Below are positions 15,468 to 23,626 of a DNA stretch of 64,000 nt, piece by piece. The DNA comes from Planococcus soli (GTDB lineage Bacteria; Bacillota; Bacilli; Bacillales_A; Planococcaceae). Positions within the stretch are counted from its first letter, which is position 1; every line of letters starts with the position of its first letter. The stretch spans positions 186,001-250,000 of the forward strand of contig NZ_WXYN01000051.1 in assembly GCF_016881065.1 (NCBI RefSeq), in the 5' to 3' direction. The notes under the pieces were generated by a model, which saw only the letters and a list, made by a program, of their open reading frames with translations, was not told where the DNA came from and did not search any database. A program made the position numbers and the translations under genes.

Positions 15468-16135
15468 TTGTCCAGACTCCAGCAGCCAGCCACTCGAGTC
15501 GCTTCACCCTTACCAGCAATGGCAAAGGCCGCCATTACCGGTAAGGCCTCCAGCGCTTGTCGTGGCTAAACGGCTGCTTGCGCTTTTCTAATTGTCCAGA
15601 CTCCAGCGCCCAGGTCCTAGGGTCATAAGCCACTCTGGCTGTGCGGCTGAAACACGCCGCTTCGCCAGAGCGTCTTATGTCCGTCGGACCTACACGGGCG
15701 CTTGCGCCTATCGTTATTGTCCAGACTCCAGCGCCCAGCTCTTCGGGTCATAAGCCAACCCAGCTGTGCGGCTGAAAACATGCCACTCTGCTGGTCTGTC
15801 TTATGCCCGTCAGAGCTACACGGGCGCTTGCGCTTTTCGTGTTGTCCAGACTCCAGCAGCCAGCCCCTCGAGTCGCTTCAGCCTTACCCGCAATGGCACA
15901 GCCCGCCATTACCGGTAAGGCTTCCAGCGCTTGTCGGGGCTAAACGGCTGCTTCCGCTTTTCTAATTGTCCAGACTCCAGCGCCCAGGTCCTAGGGGCAT
16001 AAGCCACTCCGATGTCCAGTTGCAAGTGCCTAGCTCTTCGGGATGTAAGCCACTCTGGCTGTGCGGCTGAAACACGCCGCTTCGCCAGATCGTCTTACAC
16101 CTGTCAGAGCTGAACAGGCACTTTCACTTTTCTAT
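15468..16135. repeat. Array of ~124-bp palindromic intergenic repeats (two alternating types)
   Basis: Units begin with TTGTCCAGACTCCAGC at 15468, 15592, 15717, 15842 and 15966, a period of 124-125 bp. Type A (15468, 15842) contains CTCGAGTCGCTTCA and inverted copies of CTTACC..AATGGC / GCCATTACCGGTAAGG. Type B (15592, 15717) contains CATAAGCCACTCTGGC pairing with GCCAGAG..CTTATG, closed by GCGCCCA..TCC / GGA..TACACGGGCGC. The unit at 15966 is truncated after ~47 bp and is followed by a diverged copy at 16013-16135. Each unit can fold into a long cruciform-like hairpin. Short frames in the array are artefacts of the repeats. Confidence 0.9.
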
Positions 16136-16197
16136 CATGAGCAGGAAATAGGACGTTTTTAGGAAACATCGCTACAATGGAATGGATAGGAGTGGAA

Positions 16198-17211
16198 ATG
16201 GCTATGGAAATTAAGAAATTCGAAAATATACCGTTGGGTGTGCTTGATTTGGCACCAATCAATGAAGGTGCAGAAACGGCACAGGCATTTAAGAATAGTG
16301 TAGAGTTGGCGCAGCATGTTGAAAAATTAGGATTTAATCGCTACTGGCTGGCTGAGCATCACAATATGCCCGGCATCGGCAGCTCAGCAACATCGGTTCT
16401 TATTGGTCATATAGCAGGCGCTACGGAGTCTATTCGTGTGGGCTCCGGTGGTATTATGTTGCCAAACCATGCACCGCTTGTCATTGCTGAGCAGTTCGGG
16501 ACATTGGAAACAATTTACCCAGGTCGCATCGATTTAGGGCTAGGCCGTGCACCGGGCAGTGATCAGGCAACCGCTTATGCTTTGCGCCGGACTTTGCAGA
16601 GCAGCGGAGATGATTTTCCGCAACAGGTGGCAGAACTGGAAAATTACTTTTCGGAAAATCCGGTGGGACGTGTTCGTGCTTATCCCGGAACCAATTTGAA
16701 GATTCCACTTTGGCTGCTCGGGTCAAGCGGATTCAGTGCACAGCTTGCGGCGCTTAAAGGGCTTCCATTTTCATTCGCCAGCCATTTTGCACCCGATTAT
16801 ATGATGCAGGCGCTGCAACTGTACCACCAGAATTTCAAGCCTTCTGCAGTTTTGGCATCGCCTTACGCAATGCTCGGGGTCAATATTATTGTTGCAGAGA
16901 CACAGGAACGTGCTGAATGGCTCGCGACTTCTTCGCAGCAGCAGATGTTCTCGTTGATGCGAGGGGAACCGACGACATTCCAAGCGCCGATTGACAACTT
17001 GGAAGAGGTTTGGACAGATCGTGAAATTGCGATTTTCCGTGACAAGCTGGATTCTGAATCGATGATCGTCGGTACACCGGACGTCGTCAAACAAAAGCTG
17101 AAAAACTTTATCCAAAAAACGAGAGCCAACGAAGTCATCGTCAATTCACCGATCTTCCACCAGGAAGATCGCTTGCGGTCGTATGACTACGTAGCTGAAA
17201 TGATGGACTGA
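16198..17211 (+). CDS. LLM-class flavin-dependent oxidoreductase (luciferase-like)
   Basis: A 337-residue TIM-barrel FMN enzyme of the bacterial luciferase family. Landmarks are [19 protein letters not shown] near the N-terminus, [30 protein letters not shown] near residue 115 and [11 protein letters not shown] in the C-terminal part. These fit the uncharacterised YvbT/YceB-type LLM group rather than LuxA itself. The frame opens at 16177, but AGGAG at 16188-16192 favours ATG 16198 (16204 is also possible). It is a single gene between the repeat array and a terminator. The substrate is unknown. Confidence 0.87.
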   Translation: MAMEIKKFENIPLGVLDLAPINEGAETAQAFKNSVELAQHVEKLGFNRYWLAEHHNMPGIGSSATSVLIGHIAGATESIRVGSGGIMLPNHAPLVIAEQFGTLETIYPGRIDLGLGRAPGSDQATAYALRRTLQSSGDDFPQQVAELENYFSENPVGRVRAYPGTNLKIPLWLLGSSGFSAQLAALKGLPFSFASHFAPDYMMQALQLYHQNFKPSAVLASPYAMLGVNIIVAETQERAEWLATSSQQQMFSLMRGEPTTFQAPIDNLEEVWTDREIAIFRDKLDSESMIVGTPDVVKQKLKNFIQKTRANEVIVNSPIFHQEDRLRSYDYVAEMMD

Positions 17212-17213
17212 AC

Positions 17214-17243
17214 AAAACCCCGTTCTCTGAACGGGGTTTTTTA
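17214..17243 (+). terminator. Terminator of the LLM oxidoreductase gene
   Basis: Arms AAAACCCCGTT (17214-17224) and AACGGGGTTTT (17230-17240) with a 5-nt loop and T-run. Confidence 0.93.
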
Positions 17244-17258
17244 TGCCATAAAAAATCA

Positions 17259-17277
17259 CCTCTCCATTACAGAGAGG
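17259..17277 (-). terminator. Terminator of the 56-residue minus-strand gene
   Basis: A 6-bp stem CCTCTC/GAGAGG with a 7-nt loop. On the minus strand it is followed by TGATTTTTT, 14 bp after the small gene's stop. Confidence 0.7.
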
Positions 17278-17290
17278 CGACTATTCGGCG

Positions 17291-17461
17291 TCAGTGAAGG
17301 TCTTTCGCCTTTTCTTCTTCACGCTGCCGTTGCTTTGGAATCTCGTCTTCTTCATAGGCTGCATAATCAGGTGCGCCTTCGCCAATCATATTCAGAACCG
17401 CATTGAAGTCGTCGTCTAAACGAAGTTCAGCTTCTCGTGGATCGAGTACTTTGCGTTCCAT
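17291..17461 (-). CDS. Small acidic protein, 56 residues, unknown function
   Basis: The translated frame begins MERKVLDPREAELRLDDDF and ends KAKDLH. It is highly charged, acidic in the first half and Lys/Arg/Glu-rich at the end, with no membrane segment. A perfect AAGGAGG ribosome binding site at 17471-17477 with 9-bp spacing and a terminator right after the stop argue strongly that it is a real gene. No family is recognised. It is flanked by convergent or unrelated genes, so context gives no function. Confidence 0.75.
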   Translation of the reverse strand: MERKVLDPREAELRLDDDFNAVLNMIGEGAPDYAAYEEDEIPKQRQREEEKAKDLH

Positions 17462-17608
17462 TATGACCAACCTCCTTGTACTATAGTCAGCAGCCGTATG
17501 GCAATAAAGGCGGAGTCCTTTCTCACTTACAGTATACAGACTATTCTGCCAAATTGAAAGGGAGGCAACTTAGAATCTCATAGATTATTTTAAAGGAAAC
17601 TCTTGTAT

Positions 17609-17642
17609 AAAAAACGATAGAGCAAAGGCTCTATCGTTTTTT
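17609..17642 (-). terminator. Terminator of the membrane-anchored unknown gene
   Basis: A perfect 15-bp inverted repeat, arms 17609-17623 and 17628-17642 (core ACGATAGAGC), loop AAAG, with an A/T-rich stem base giving a U-run on the minus strand. Confidence 0.92.
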
Positions 17643-17648
17643 GTGCTC

Positions 17649-18533
17649 TTATTGCTGATTAGTTTCTGAGTTCAAAATCATGGATTCGAAAAATAAGGAA
17701 GGCGAACTTTCATTCCATTCCATGGAAGTTAAGTCTGCCGTGCGTTTTTCGATATAACCGTATGCAAGTTCTGTTCGCAGGTCATCTGTCAATTCGAGTT
17801 TGACGTACGGACCTGCTGGTGTCAGCCAGTTTAATTGGGACAAACGGTTTTCAAGTGAAAAAGAAATCCATTCATCTTCCGCTTCTTGGGTTCCGAATAA
17901 TGGCTCTTGGGAAGCCATCAGCCATGTCTGGCTTGAGTGTTTAGGTGGCAGCCATAGATTTTTAGACAGTGTGCCTTCTTCGGTTGTGAATTCGGCAATC
18001 TCATGGCGCAGTTCCCGTACCCATTCGCCATTGCCGAGCTGCAGGCTGCGGGATACATAGACGTTGCCTACAAGAATTTCGCTATTGTTTTTTGTGAACA
18101 CCCCATAAGGATTGGTGGTGGGATCTGGACCATAAAGTGCTTCATCGAGCCTGACTGTCGGCTCGGGATTCCAGGATTTAAATTCAGCATCTTCCAAGCC
18201 ATTGACGTTCAATGAAAATGTATAAGGAATCCACCCAGTGTTGTTGATTTCTTCAAAAATGAGAGATGTGCCGTTTTGCAGCGAACGGTCAATCAGTGTA
18301 TACGTACCGACATCCAATCCAAGGAAAGTCATATTGTATACCTGCTTAAGATCCGTTCCGCTCTCACTGACTTCGGGTTCGCTAAGTGCAATGAAGGTCG
18401 GTTTATCAATCGTTAGAGAAACATTGTTTTCCGAATAAAGTTCAACTTCATTTTTTAAAAACATGACGGCTGTAAAGACGATCAGCGACATGAAAAATAC
18501 GACTCCCACTAAAATAACGATTTTTCTAAACAC
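17649..18533 (-). CDS. Membrane-anchored extracytoplasmic protein, unknown function
   Basis: A 294-residue protein starting at GTG 18533, preceded by GAGGTG; the longer open frame upstream runs through unrelated low-complexity translation and has no binding site. One N-terminal TM segment (KIVILVGVVFFMSLIVF) leaves the rest outside the cell. The exported part is rich in Asn, Thr, Ser and Glu with beta-type patterning (GLDVGTYTLIDRSLQNGTSL, SQLNWLTPAGPYVKLEL), and no catalytic motif is seen. It has its own terminator and stands alone upstream of the amino-acid ABC operon. Confidence 0.75.
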   Translation of the reverse strand: MFRKIVILVGVVFFMSLIVFTAVMFLKNEVELYSENNVSLTIDKPTFIALSEPEVSESGTDLKQVYNMTFLGLDVGTYTLIDRSLQNGTSLIFEEINNTGWIPYTFSLNVNGLEDAEFKSWNPEPTVRLDEALYGPDPTTNPYGVFTKNNSEILVGNVYVSRSLQLGNGEWVRELRHEIAEFTTEEGTLSKNLWLPPKHSSQTWLMASQEPLFGTQEAEDEWISFSLENRLSQLNWLTPAGPYVKLELTDDLRTELAYGYIEKRTADLTSMEWNESSPSLFFESMILNSETNQQ

Positions 18534-18654
18534 ATTTTCACCTCTATTTTCTGCATGTTTGCCAAAACTGATTATAACATGGCCAGAGGGTGAGGAGCCT
18601 GTCCATATTTGAGCATCAAATGAACAAACATAAAAAGTGAAAGCATCAAAAAAA

Positions 18655-18675
18655 CAGGCATCCCAGAGACGCCTG
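18655..18675 (-). terminator. Terminator of the amino-acid ABC operon
   Basis: 8-bp arms CAGGCATC (18655-18662) and GACGCCTG (18668-18675) with one G-U pair and a 5-nt loop. On the minus strand a T7 run follows. Confidence 0.88.
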
Positions 18676-19398
18676 CTACAATACTTTATCCAAGAAATCT
18701 TTGGCACGTTCGGTTTTTGGATGGCTGAAAAATTCAATCGGCTGGCCTTCCTCGACCAGGACACCATGGTCCAGGAACAGCACGCGGTCTGCAACTTCAC
18801 GGGCAAAGCCCATTTCGTGCGTCACAACGACCATTGTCATGCCGGATTTCGCCAAGTCTTTCATGACGTCCAACACTTCTTTGACCATTTCCGGATCCAA
18901 CGCTGAAGTCGGTTCATCAAAGAGCATCAGCTCAGGTTCCATGGCCAAGGCACGCGCAATCGCGACACGCTGCTTCTGGCCGCCTGACAAGCTGTTTGGA
19001 TATGCTTTTTCTTTTTCGGACAAGCCGACGCGTTCCAGCAGGAGGCGGGCTTTCATTTCCGCTTCGGCTTTTTTGATGCCTTTCGCTTTCATTGGTGCAT
19101 ATGTCAGATTTTCGAGTACCGTCAGATGCGGGAATAAATGAAAATGCTGAAACACCATGCCGATTTGCTGGCGGATTTTATGGATCGTTTTTTTAGATGC
19201 CGTCAAGTTCTTGCCGTTGATTTCAATTGTCCCGGAAGTCGGAACTTCCAGCAAGTTCAGGCAGCGCAGGAACGTCGACTTGCCGGAACCGGAAGGGCCG
19301 ATGATCGATACCACTTCACCTTTTGTCACGGATGTGGAAATGTCGCTCAGCACTTCGTTGGTGCCAAACTTTTTATACAGGTTTTGGACGTTAATCAC
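18676..19398 (-). CDS. Polar amino acid ABC transporter ATP-binding protein (GlnQ/ArtM-like)
   Basis: A 240-residue ATPase with Walker A GPSGSGKS near residue 34, signature [15 protein letters not shown] near residue 136, Walker [15 protein letters not shown] near residue 157 and H-loop VVTHEMGFA. This set is typical of the GlnQ/HisP polar amino acid subfamily. It overlaps the permease gene by 8 bp and completes a binding protein-permease-ATPase operon on the minus strand. Substrate specificity cannot be read from the ATPase. Confidence 0.92.
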   Translation of the reverse strand: MINVQNLYKKFGTNEVLSDISTSVTKGEVVSIIGPSGSGKSTFLRCLNLLEVPTSGTIEINGKNLTASKKTIHKIRQQIGMVFQHFHLFPHLTVLENLTYAPMKAKGIKKAEAEMKARLLLERVGLSEKEKAYPNSLSGGQKQRVAIARALAMEPELMLFDEPTSALDPEMVKEVLDVMKDLAKSGMTMVVVTHEMGFAREVADRVLFLDHGVLVEEGQPIEFFSHPKTERAKDFLDKVL

Positions 19399-20050
19399 TT
19401 TGCTTCAGCCTCCGTTCGAAAACTCTGCCGATCATCGTCAAGCCCATTACGAGACACCAGTAGATGAGGCCGACGAATAACAGCGGTTCGAAGTTACGGA
19501 ACAAGTCGGCGCCAACCACTTGAGCCCGTCTCATGAGATCGAGATAGCCGATGGTCGAGACGATGGCGGATTCTTTTGTTAACGTAATAAACTCATTCAT
19601 TAAAGCCGGCAGGATGTTTTTCAAGGCCTGGGGCAAAATAATGTCTTTCATCATGGCGCGGTAAGGTACACCGAGAGCTTGTGCTGCTTCCATTTGTCCT
19701 TTATCGACGGCCTGGATGCCGGCACGGATAATTTCCGAGATATAAGCCGATGAATTCAGTCCGAAAGCCAGGATGGCCGACAGAAATGGTGAAATGTCAT
19801 AGCCGGTCAACTGGGGAATCGAATAGTAGATGATCATCAGTTGCAAAATCAGCGGTGTTCCACGGAATATTGATGTATAGGCATCAGCGAACCATCTTAA
19901 TGGTTTGATGCTGCCGATTTTGAATAAGGCCAGCAAAGTTCCAAGAATCGATCCAAGAATGATGGCGAAGAATACGAATTTTAAGGTGACCCATATCCCT
20001 TCCAGCATGAAAGGGATATAGGGAACTATTTGTGAGAAATCCAGGTTCAT
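19391..20050 (-). CDS. Polar amino acid ABC transporter permease
   Basis: A 219-residue HisM/GlnP-type permease with about five TM segments. Landmarks are [19 protein letters not shown] near residue 70 and the EAA loop [22 protein letters not shown] near residue 125. It probably works as a homodimer, since a single permease gene is present. It starts 28 bp after the binding-protein stop. Confidence 0.92.
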   Translation of the reverse strand: MNLDFSQIVPYIPFMLEGIWVTLKFVFFAIILGSILGTLLALFKIGSIKPLRWFADAYTSIFRGTPLILQLMIIYYSIPQLTGYDISPFLSAILAFGLNSSAYISEIIRAGIQAVDKGQMEAAQALGVPYRAMMKDIILPQALKNILPALMNEFITLTKESAIVSTIGYLDLMRRAQVVGADLFRNFEPLLFVGLIYWCLVMGLTMIGRVFERRLKQSD

Positions 20051-20078
20051 AACTTACAACTCTTTTCTAAAGGAAAGT

Positions 20079-20864
20079 TTACTCTTCGTCAGTCAGCCAT
20101 TTTTCTTTCAGTTCGTCCAATTCGCCGCTTTCTTCCATCGCAGCCAATACACCGTTGACATCTTCTACAAGATCGCTGCCTTTAGGAAAAGCGACAGCCA
20201 TACCTGGTGAAGCCGTTGTCGGGTCATCAAATGCCCCAAGGTCCTGCGCTTCAATGTAGCCAAGTGCGACTTGTTTGTCCATGTAGGCAGCGTCGATGCG
20301 ACCTGATAGGATTTCCTGAATCAATGCGCCGGAATCGTCCAAAGCTTTCAATTCGAAATTAATGCCCTCATCCGCAATGATGCTTTTTGCACCTTCTTCC
20401 TGGATGGTACCAAGCTGAACGCCGACAACTTTTCCTTCCAGTGAATCAAGGCTGGTAAGTTCAGAACCTTTAGGTGTAACGAACATTTCGCCGGAGTGAT
20501 TGTATTCTGTAGAAAAATCAACATTTTCTTTACGTGAGTCGGTTGCGGACATGCCCGCAATGACCATATCCACACGATCATTTTGCAAAGCCCCGATCAA
20601 GCCATCAAACTTCATATCCGTGATTTCAAGTTCATAGCCAAGCTCGTCTGCGATGTGATTGGCAAGGTCAATGTCAAAACCGACAATTTCACCTTCGGGA
20701 TTGCGCGATTCAAAAGGTGCAAACTCTGCTGATGTGCCCATTTCCAGTACTTCTTTTTCCTCTGAAGAACCTGATTCGCCCTCGCTCGAGCTGTCACTTC
20801 CACAAGCACCAAGCAATAAAGCAGAAGACGCGAACAAAGCGATAAATGGTTTTTTCTTAATCAT
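20079..20864 (-). CDS. Polar amino acid ABC transporter substrate-binding lipoprotein
   Basis: A 261-residue lipoprotein with a signal peptide and lipobox LLGAC (mature Cys21), a Ser/Glu-rich linker, then a type-II periplasmic-binding fold beginning LEMGTSAEFAPFE. Landmarks are GFDIDLANHIADELGYELEI, VDMVIAGMSAT with the ligand Arg in ATDSRKENV, and AYMDKQVALGY. It is first in the minus-strand operon. Arginine, cystine or glutamine are possible ligands; sequence alone does not decide. Confidence 0.9.
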   Translation of the reverse strand: MIKKKPFIALFASSALLLGACGSDSSSEGESGSSEEKEVLEMGTSAEFAPFESRNPEGEIVGFDIDLANHIADELGYELEITDMKFDGLIGALQNDRVDMVIAGMSATDSRKENVDFSTEYNHSGEMFVTPKGSELTSLDSLEGKVVGVQLGTIQEEGAKSIIADEGINFELKALDDSGALIQEILSGRIDAAYMDKQVALGYIEAQDLGAFDDPTTASPGMAVAFPKGSDLVEDVNGVLAAMEESGELDELKEKWLTDEE

Positions 20865-21034
20865 GATTGTTTCCCCCTGTTATTTGTATGTTTATTCATT
20901 AAAATGAATTTTAACACAACGAAAAAATTTTGGGAAGTTTTTTTCTGACCAAATAAAAAGTTTATGTTTTCAGAATTTTAGTTTGTATGAAACTGGGAAG
21001 AAATGCGTATAATAACGGGTAGGAGGCGATAGAA

Positions 21035-21643
21035 TTGAAAAAACTATTATTGACGGGATTCGAGCCGTTTTTGGATTTCACGGTCAATCCTACCATGAAA
21101 ATTGTGGAAGCATTGGATGGGACCAAAGTTGGCGGTTATCAGATTGCAGGGAAGATCATGCAAGTGGATTTCAATTCTTCCGGAGCCGCATTGCTCAAAT
21201 TTATTGATGAAGAAAATCCGGATGCCGTGATTTCGCTTGGCCTTGCAGCAGGGCGTTATAAGATTACCCCGGAACGGATTGCCATCAATTTTAAAGATGG
21301 TGCGGTGGACAATGAAGGCAACAAACCTGTGGATGAACCGATCCGGGAAGAAGGGGAACCGGCATACTTGTCGACACTTCCTGTCCGGAAAATGGTTGAT
21401 AGCCTGCTTGCAAATGGATTGCCTGCAACTATTTCCAATACGGCAGGTGCATATCTATGCAATAACGTTATGTACGAAGGATTGCATTATGCGAAAACAC
21501 ATAAGCCGGATATGCCATCAGGATTTATCCATATTCCAGCGTCGCACGAATTGGCGATTCAGCATGGGCGGATCCCAAGCTGGTCTCATAATGAACTCTT
21601 AAAGGGCATCCGAGTTTGCATCGAGGCATTGGACGAAACATGA
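21035..21643 (+). CDS. pcp: Pyroglutamyl-peptidase I
   Basis: A 202-residue cytosolic cysteine peptidase (family C15) that removes N-terminal pyroglutamate. The triad is visible: E80 in the ITPERIAIN segment, C142 in SNTAGAYLCNN and H166 in GFIHIPASH. The start is a TTG preceded by AGGAGG at 21021-21026 with 8-bp spacing. It is monocistronic, and a GC-rich hairpin follows the stop. Confidence 0.93.
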   Translation: MKKLLLTGFEPFLDFTVNPTMKIVEALDGTKVGGYQIAGKIMQVDFNSSGAALLKFIDEENPDAVISLGLAAGRYKITPERIAINFKDGAVDNEGNKPVDEPIREEGEPAYLSTLPVRKMVDSLLANGLPATISNTAGAYLCNNVMYEGLHYAKTHKPDMPSGFIHIPASHELAIQHGRIPSWSHNELLKGIRVCIEALDET

Positions 21644-21646
21644 AAA

Positions 21647-21671
21647 AAGCGAAGCCTCAATGGCTTCGCTT
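21647..21671 (+). terminator. Hairpin after pcp
   Basis: 10-bp arms AAGCGAAGCC and GGCTTCGCTT around TCAAT. Only two T residues follow the stem, so this is a weak terminator. Confidence 0.7.
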
Positions 21672-21677
21672 CAGACT

Positions 21678-22185
21678 GTAGACAAAATCTAACCGAAATG
21701 ATTAATAGTGTATCATCCCAACCGGTCAGGCCACTTCGCTTTCCGTGGGCTCAGCTTCAGCCTCCTCGCTACTTGCGTTCCTGCGGGGTCTTCAGCTTTC
21801 GCTGTGCCACAGGAGTCTTCGTGGCCAGCCCGGTTGGGAGCATGCGGCTTTAATCAAAGGGAGAAGCCTGTTCGTCAGTTTCTCCATAACACTGATTTCG
21901 ACAAGCCTGATCATCACCTCACTCCAGGGTCCGGAGCGCAAGGCGGCGAAGGGCCAACATGTGCTCCTGCATCGCTGCGCTAGCTTCGTCGCAAAGACTT
22001 GGTCTCGCTAGCTTCGACCAATGTCTTTCCTGCGGGATAGCGAAGTGCCGAAATCCACTCGGACCCAAGTCCGAGTTAGTTCGGCGCAAGCCCGCGGAAA
22101 GCGTCCGCCTGGAGCGCAGGATCCCGTATAAACAAGCTAAAATGAGGATTCATTCTTTAAATTTCATTACTATTCTTTTGTCTAC
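21678..22185. repeat. 508-bp intergenic element bounded by 10-bp inverted repeats
   Basis: GTAGACAAAA at 21678-21687 and its complement TTTTGTCTAC at 22176-22185 bound a GC-rich, non-coding stretch. It contains partly self-complementary blocks (CGCTTTCCGTGGGCTCAGC near the left end, GCAAGCCCGCGGAAAGCG near the right end). CTTCAGCCTCCTCGCTAC-like sequence is, from memory, common in intergenic repeats of Bacillaceae and Planococcaceae. No transposase is encoded. Short open frames here have no ribosome binding sites. Confidence 0.7.
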
Positions 22186-22191
22186 AAGCTC

Positions 22192-22222
22192 AAGCGAATC
22201 GCAGCTGCGATTCGCTTTTCTA
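22192..22222 (+). terminator. 26-bp perfect palindrome with T-run
   Basis: 22192-22217 is a perfect palindrome (AAGCGAATCGCAG and its complement) followed by TTCTATTT. It could be the original plus-strand terminator of pcp, separated from the gene by the 508-bp element. Confidence 0.7.
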
Positions 22223-22259
22223 TTTATATCCACTTGAATCCGACCCATTAACTAATCTT

Positions 22260-22919
22260 CTAAATAATTTCCCAATTGCGCTCAGTCGCGACGGTCCGCA
22301 GTCGGGGTTCTGGTTGAACTGCCACCGGATTCCCCACGAGTTCAAGCACAGGCAAATCAGAGTGGCTGTCGCCATACGCATAGCTGTTGGCCCAGTCGAT
22401 GTCTTGCCCTTGGAGTGCTTCTTTGATTTTTATTGTTTTCAAGGGTCCCTGGATATGTGAAATGGGTGTCCGGTGATCCAGGATTTCATTTTTATAAAGA
22501 ATTTCGGTCCCGATGATGGTTTTAATCGGCAACTGCTTTGTGACTGCGTGAAGAAGCGGAGTGAAAGCTCCGGATACGAGCATGACGTAATCGTTATTGG
22601 CAACATGATTTTTTAGCCGTTCAACGACTCTCGGATTCATGTCGCCGTGCATCCGGTCGGCAATTTCACCGAAATACTGCTCGAGCTCTTTCTGCGAAAA
22701 GGTTTCGAGCGCAGATAAGTATGCCTGGACAGAGCGTTCGCGCATTTTCCGTTCCGGATAGATTTTCAGCTTATGGCCGATATACGGCGGCATGATGGCC
22801 CGGTAAAACTGGCGGTAGCGCCTGCTGTGTTCAGGATGGTTCTTTAAATGATCCATCATCAGCTGGAAAGTTTCTTTCGAATAGAGGGTTCCATCAAAAT
22901 CAAATATGGCTACGCGCAA
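22260..22919 (-). CDS. HAD-superfamily phosphatase (HAD-IB, SerB-like)
   Basis: A hydrolase of ~219 residues with motif I FDFDGTLYSKETF at the N-terminus, motif II VSGAFTP near residue 120, a motif III Lys near residue 165 and motif IV GDSHSDLPVLE near residue 180. The TPLLHAVTKQLPIKTIIGTE pattern fits the HAD-IB group of phosphoserine-phosphatase-like enzymes. The frame extends to an ATG at 22964, but that codon lacks a ribosome binding site; a TTG at 22919 is preceded by CCGGAG at 9 bp and starts directly before the first motif. Start choice is uncertain. The substrate is unknown. Confidence 0.8.
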   Translation of the reverse strand: MRVAIFDFDGTLYSKETFQLMMDHLKNHPEHSRRYRQFYRAIMPPYIGHKLKIYPERKMRERSVQAYLSALETFSQKELEQYFGEIADRMHGDMNPRVVERLKNHVANNDYVMLVSGAFTPLLHAVTKQLPIKTIIGTEILYKNEILDHRTPISHIQGPLKTIKIKEALQGQDIDWANSYAYGDSHSDLPVLELVGNPVAVQPEPRLRTVATERNWEII

Positions 22920-23005
22920 GGCGATCAACTCCGGTTTCTCAATTTTTTCTGCTGCAACCATCATAACGGAAATTGGAGTCCGCTTCCAGCGAGTGGCAGC
23001 TGCAG

Positions 23006-23032
23006 GTTTATGTAATTTCTACTGAAGGGTAT
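23006..23032 (+). promoter_or_regulatory. SigB-type promoter of the 97-residue protein gene
   Basis: GTTTAT (23006-23011), a 15-bp spacer, then GGGTAT (23027-23032). The Bacillus SigB consensus is GTTTAA-N12-15-GGGTAT. It lies 41 bp before the start codon. Confidence 0.8.
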
Positions 23033-23072
23033 AGAAACAGAAATGACTTATTAAGCCCCAGGAGGTTTTACA

Positions 23073-23366
23073 ATGGAAAAGCAGCGCATTACAGTGGGAT
23101 ATGTCGAATTGACACAGCAAGAGTCGGACCGATTGTATCAGGAAGTAAAAAAAGACAAAGATATTAAAAACTATAGCGAGCTTCAAGGGTTGATGGAAGA
23201 TTTTGATTCGGTGATCATTGAGCCCGATGCACGTCCGCTTGCCGAAATCCTTGATGGAGATGAAGCACCTACTGAAACGGAACAGGGAGGTGCACGCTAT
23301 ATAGAAGTTTTCAATAAACTCGAAGAAGATACCCGCTACCGATTTGAATCATCTGATCAGCAATAA
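23073..23366 (+). CDS. Small acidic protein, 97 residues, probable SigB-regulated
   Basis: A soluble, acidic protein beginning MEKQRITVGYVELTQQESD, with no TM segment and no recognised domain. A conserved-looking core is EDFDSVIIEPDARPLAEIL. A strong AGGAGG site precedes the ATG, a SigB-type promoter lies at 23006-23032 and a terminator follows. It is probably a general stress protein of unknown function. Confidence 0.8.
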   Translation: MEKQRITVGYVELTQQESDRLYQEVKKDKDIKNYSELQGLMEDFDSVIIEPDARPLAEILDGDEAPTETEQGGARYIEVFNKLEEDTRYRFESSDQQ

Positions 23367-23372
23367 AAGCAG

Positions 23373-23399
23373 CCGCCCGGATCCTGTTTGGGCGGTTTT
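23373..23399 (+). terminator. Terminator of the 97-residue protein gene
   Basis: 6-bp GC stem CCGCCC (23373-23378) and GGGCGG (23390-23395), 11-nt loop, then TTTT. Confidence 0.75.
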
Positions 23400-23440
23400 G
23401 ATATGAATAGATATAATTTATTTAAACCTTCTCCCAAAAA

Positions 23441-23470
23441 AGAGGACGACCCGCTACCGGATCGCCCTCT
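23441..23470 (-). terminator. Terminator of the YhfH-like gene
   Basis: 13-bp arms (AGAGGACGACCCG and CGGATCGCCCTCT) with two G-U pairs, a 4-nt loop and a T-run on the minus strand. Confidence 0.88.
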
Positions 23471-23478
23471 ACTCAATA

Positions 23479-23607
23479 TTATTCTTCTTTATTCCCAATG
23501 CAGCGTTCGCATTCATAGATGATCGATTCGCGCTGTTCCTTAATTTCGCATCCGCATTCCCGGCATTCCTTTTTTGAACGAGTTTCATAAGCCTGTGTGT
23601 GTTTCAT
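23479..23607 (-). CDS. YhfH-like small zinc-ribbon protein, 42 residues
   Basis: The frame reads MKHTQAYETRSKKECRECGC, then a charged segment, then YECERCIGNKEE. Paired Cys motifs (CRECGC and CERC) suggest a minimal zinc ribbon, as in the YhfH family of Bacillus (~45 aa). Tandem ATGs occur at 23610 and 23607; GGAGAGG is better spaced for 23607. A strong terminator follows. It lies directly upstream (plus coordinates) of the malate synthase stop. Function unknown. Confidence 0.75.
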   Translation of the reverse strand: MKHTQAYETRSKKECRECGCEIKEQRESIIYECERCIGNKEE

Positions 23608-23626
23608 CATGATCCTCTCCATTCGC

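Noticed and set aside
15468-16135. CRISPR array or coding frames in the 124-bp repeat block
   Set aside because: Units are long, palindromic and contiguous with no spacer/repeat alternation; short frames such as 15702-15965 lack ribosome binding sites and exist only because of the repeats.
18534-18806. N-terminal extension of the membrane-anchored protein to 18806
   Set aside because: The extension overlaps the ABC operon's terminator and the end of its ATPase gene, and reads as unrelated sequence. A GTG with a proper binding site lies at 18533.
21678-22185. Insertion sequence with transposase
   Set aside because: No transposase frame exists in either strand; only inverted boundaries and repeat-like content are seen.
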